This document shows, in pieces, positions 3,546 to 5,479 of a stretch of DNA of 5,479 nt (position 1 is its first letter; every line of letters starts with the position of its first letter). Source of the DNA: Thiotrichales bacterium HSG1 (GTDB lineage: Bacteria; Pseudomonadota; Gammaproteobacteria; Beggiatoales; Beggiatoaceae); the NCBI GenBank assembly GCA_030378125.1, contig JAUCGN010000118.1, positions 1 to 5,479 on the forward strand, written 5' to 3'. Position numbers and translations under genes: made by a program. The notes beneath the pieces are model-generated. The model worked only from the letters and a program-made list of their open reading frames with translations, searched no databases and had not been told where the DNA came from.

Positions 3546-5479
3546 TCAATGATCCGATAACCAAGAAGTATCGTTACACTCGGTGGCTGGCCAAACGATA
3601 GATTCAATGTCATCATACTCTAGCCCTTTATAAATTCGCTTATGAACTATTAAACATTCCTCTGGGTCAAAAGCTAAGATGCGAGTTTCCCGTCCATCTC
3701 TACCTTTTTTGTCTACACCTATTAGTAAGAAACCATTAGGTTGGGTATCTAATCCTTCAATGCGACCATCATCAACAAAATCACAGGCAATTTCAAAAGT
3801 TTGAGTAGCTAAATCATAAACCCATAAATGTTCATCTCCAGAAGCATAAAGCTTGTCACCTTTAAAACTCCAAGCTAATCCACCCATATCATGAAGCTCA
3901 TAGTTTAACTGTTTAATTGGAATACCTTTGCCAGTTTTAATGTCTATTTTGATAAGCCCAGTCCATTTATTGGTTACAACTTCATTATCCTTTTCCCAAT
4001 TATCACCATTACCACTCCATCTATCAGTTCCACCTTCATTACGACCCCAAGCCCATAATGTTCTATCCACTGGATTGAATGCTAAACCAGCCGTTTTTTC
4101 AAATCCAGTAGGACCAATAACTTTCATTTCACCAGTTTCTCGGTGGATAGTGTATAAATAACCGTCCATTTCTTTACCATCAACTTCTGCATGATTACCA
4201 GCACTAGCAAACAGTAGATCGGGATCGTCAGGATGTAAGGCTAAACCCTCCATCTCACGTCCGGGATGCATGGGACCTAATGGTTTCATACTACTTTTTA
4301 AACTAGAACTTAAATCAATAGTAACTACTTGAGAATCATTGAGTTTATCATCGTGCAATGCATATAGGATGCAAGATTCTGGAGCAGAATCAACAAAGAA
4401 ATGTAATGGTTCTGGACCGTTGTAAACAATTGATTCATCTGAAAGACGATAACCAGCATAAAATGTGTATTCCCCAGAAATATCAGTCAAAAACAACTGA
4501 TGACCATTAGACATAAAGGATACCTTTTCTGCAATATCGTTTAAATCACCAGTATAAATTGGCAAATTAAAACTTGATGGCAATCGTTGATAATGTCGCA
4601 TTGGTTTTAAACTGAAAATATCATTATCCCAAACCCTCCATTTAGGCGGTTCAAGCATTTTGATAGAATTACGCTCTGGATTGTCCCCATCTTTATGCTC
4701 AACTACCACTAACATATCAGCTTTTTTACCTACATCTTCAGGCAATACATTTATATTAGTGGATAATTGTAATTTTTTAGCTTCTTCAAAAGTCAACATG
4801 ACGTGATTTTGATTAGTAAGCTTATCAGCTTTTATTTTGGCAGTGAAACTAGCATCAAATAAGTCATGAACAGCCAAATATTCATCAATTAAGAAAGCTG
4901 TTGGTTGCTTATCAACTTCCCCTATAGATTTCTTAATTTGAGTAACATTAGGTCCCAGTTTAACACCATCTGGCAAGTAAACATCTTTACTAATGATAAC
5001 ATTTTCCAAATAGCTACCAGCAATAATATTAAGATTAGTTAATGTAGCAGGCTTTTTGGCATCACCAATAATTCTACCTTTCAAATTACCACCAGTTACC
5101 TCAGTTCCAGCAGCTAATTTAACGTTGCTAATGGTTCCACCCATAGTTATATTGATTTTGCCAGCCAAAGTGCCACCAGCCAAATTTTTACCTCGAAAAG
5201 TTAGATCAGTTAGCACTTCTTCATTAACAATAGCTTTTTCAAATAAAACTGATTTATTTCCAAAGTAAAATTGAACACCCGGCCCATATTCAACTTTTCC
5301 AACCGAAATTACATTATTACCAATAATAACGTTATTTAAATAAGTACCATCAGCAATAGTTAGGTTTTCTAATATCGCTGGTACAGTAACATTACCAATG
5401 ATTTTACCATCTAAATAACCACCAGTTATGCGAGTGTTAGGGGCTAATGAAACATCCATAATAACTCCCCCTACTTCAC
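3546..5479 (-). CDS. Large modular repeat protein, probable surface/secreted, 5' end outside window
   Basis: I do not recognise a named family. The frame stays open to the right edge. The first ATG (5457-5459) is probably internal, because codons before it (EVGGVI) continue a repeat. Numbering from that Met (637 residues to the stop), residues 1-175 hold beta-helix-like repeats: GG-x-L-x-G-(K/R)-I occurs at 13, 95 and 123, and a 110-residue period joins the first and third. Residues about 190-260 contain VLPEDVGKKADMLVVVEHKDG. About 300-357 is an Ig-like strand set ending GEYTFYAGYRLSDESIVY. About 363-624 looks like a beta-propeller, with blade-like motifs EGLALHP (404), AGLAFNP (457), GGLAWSF (526), EGLDTQP (568) and DIESIVWP (617). 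Four cysteines (363, 559, 602, 628) lie in that part. No catalytic motif or membrane anchor is visible, and any signal peptide would be outside the window. From memory, similar domain strings occur in repeat-rich proteins of Beggiatoa-like bacteria. An adhesive or cell-surface role is inference. It precedes the tRNA operon but has no evident functional link to it. Confidence 0.85.
   Translation of the reverse strand, partial: EVGGVIMDVSLAPNTRITGGYLDGKIIGNVTVPAILENLTIADGTYLNNVIIGNNVISVGKVEYGPGVQFYFGNKSVLFEKAIVNEEVLTDLTFRGKNLAGGTLAGKINITMGGTISNVKLAAGTEVTGGNLKGRIIGDAKKPATLTNLNIIAGSYLENVIISKDVYLPDGVKLGPNVTQIKKSIGEVDKQPTAFLIDEYLAVHDLFDASFTAKIKADKLTNQNHVMLTFEEAKKLQLSTNINVLPEDVGKKADMLVVVEHKDGDNPERNSIKMLEPPKWRVWDNDIFSLKPMRHYQRLPSSFNLPIYTGDLNDIAEKVSFMSNGHQLFLTDISGEYTFYAGYRLSDESIVYNGPEPLHFFVDSAPESCILYALHDDKLNDSQVVTIDLSSSLKSSMKPLGPMHPGREMEGLALHPDDPDLLFASAGNHAEVDGKEMDGYLYTIHRETGEMKVIGPTGFEKTAGLAFNPVDRTLWAWGRNEGGTDRWSGNGDNWEKDNEVVTNKWTGLIKIDIKTGKGIPIKQLNYELHDMGGLAWSFKGDKLYASGDEHLWVYDLATQTFEIACDFVDDGRIEGLDTQPNGFLLIGVDKKGRDGRETRILAFDPEECLIVHKRIYKGLEYDDIESIVWPATECNDTSWLSDH
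4935..5138 (-). repeat. Beta-helix repeat unit 2 of the large protein
   Basis: Residues 108-175 (GGTISNVKLAAGTEVTGGNL onward to LGPNVTQI) align without gaps to the unit at 5268-5477. Shared words are TGG-x-L-x-G-(K/R)-IIG, P-A-x-L-x-N-L-x-I, YL-x-NVII and GP-x-V. The nucleotide sequence also still matches in places (ACCACCAGTTA in both, plus-strand reading), which suggests duplication within the gene. Confidence 0.75.
5268..5477 (-). repeat. Beta-helix repeat unit 1 of the large protein, reaching the window edge
   Basis: This unit spans EVGGVI before the first Met through GPGVQF (residue 64) and is offset 110 residues from unit 2. GGVIMDVSLAPNTRITGG corresponds to GGTISNVKLAAGTEVTGG, so the Met at 5457-5459 sits in mid-repeat where unit 2 has Ser. 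More units probably lie to the right of the window. Confidence 0.75.

Noticed and set aside
3928..4161. Plus-strand open frame opposite the large repeat gene
   Set aside because: It overlaps the long minus-strand frame, is proline/leucine-rich as expected from antisense reading, and has no family resemblance.
5056..5268. Plus-strand open frame rich in P, L and V opposite the beta-helix repeats
   Set aside because: Its pseudo-repetitive composition mirrors the Gly/Asn/Val-rich minus-strand repeats; no independent evidence of coding.

Overview
The window is an AT-rich stretch of a gammaproteobacterial chromosome in which every supported gene lies on the minus strand, so the biological order runs from high to low coordinates. 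NusG, SecE (three-helix form), EF-Tu and L11 all resemble gammaproteobacterial orthologs closely. The order tRNA-Tyr, tRNA-Gly, tRNA-Thr, tuf, tRNA-Trp, secE, nusG, rplK is a variant of the E. coli thrU-tyrU-glyT-thrT-tufB / secE-nusG / rplK arrangement. Base composition and EF-Tu wording suggest a low-GC lineage such as Legionellales or Thiotrichales (Beggiatoaceae-like). That placement is inference from remembered family features, not a search.

Region by region (minus-strand order): (1) 5479-3546 is the 3' part of a large gene whose start lies outside the window. It encodes beta-helix-like repeats, then small beta-rich domains, then a probable beta-propeller, and looks like a secreted or surface protein of unknown function. 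(2) 3545-3392 is an AT-rich spacer with no clear terminator. It ends in a near-consensus sigma70 promoter (TTGACA-N17-TAGAAT) with a GC-rich discriminator just upstream of tRNA-Tyr. (3) 3391-3022 holds tRNA-Tyr(GUA), a degenerate tRNA-like 3' fragment, tRNA-Gly(UCC) and tRNA-Thr(GGU). (4) 2987-1797 is tuf. (5) 1796-1648 is a spacer with small hairpins. (6) 1647-1572 is tRNA-Trp(CCA). (7) 1571-1454 is a low-complexity spacer containing an imperfect inverted repeat. (8) 1453-517 is secE-nusG, nearly abutting. (9) 516-397 is a leader carrying a likely ribosomal protein L1 autoregulatory site. (10) 396-1 is rplK, cut by the left edge about ten codons before its expected end.

Regions 2-10 are a translation/transcription growth-rate cluster. 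The tRNAs and EF-Tu deliver aminoacyl-tRNA, SecE is a translocon subunit, NusG couples RNA polymerase to ribosomes or Rho, and L11 belongs to the ribosomal GTPase centre. The tRNA promoter probably drives the tRNAs and tuf, with some readthrough into trnW-secE-nusG. The L1 site would then adjust L11 (and presumably downstream L1) translation to rRNA supply.

The least ordinary parts are the modular repeat protein beside the tRNA-tuf operon, the tRNA relic and the CCA-less tRNA-Tyr, and the inverted repeat that seems to have replaced the normal leader of secE. I found no CRISPR array, insertion sequence or complete unknown multi-gene system.
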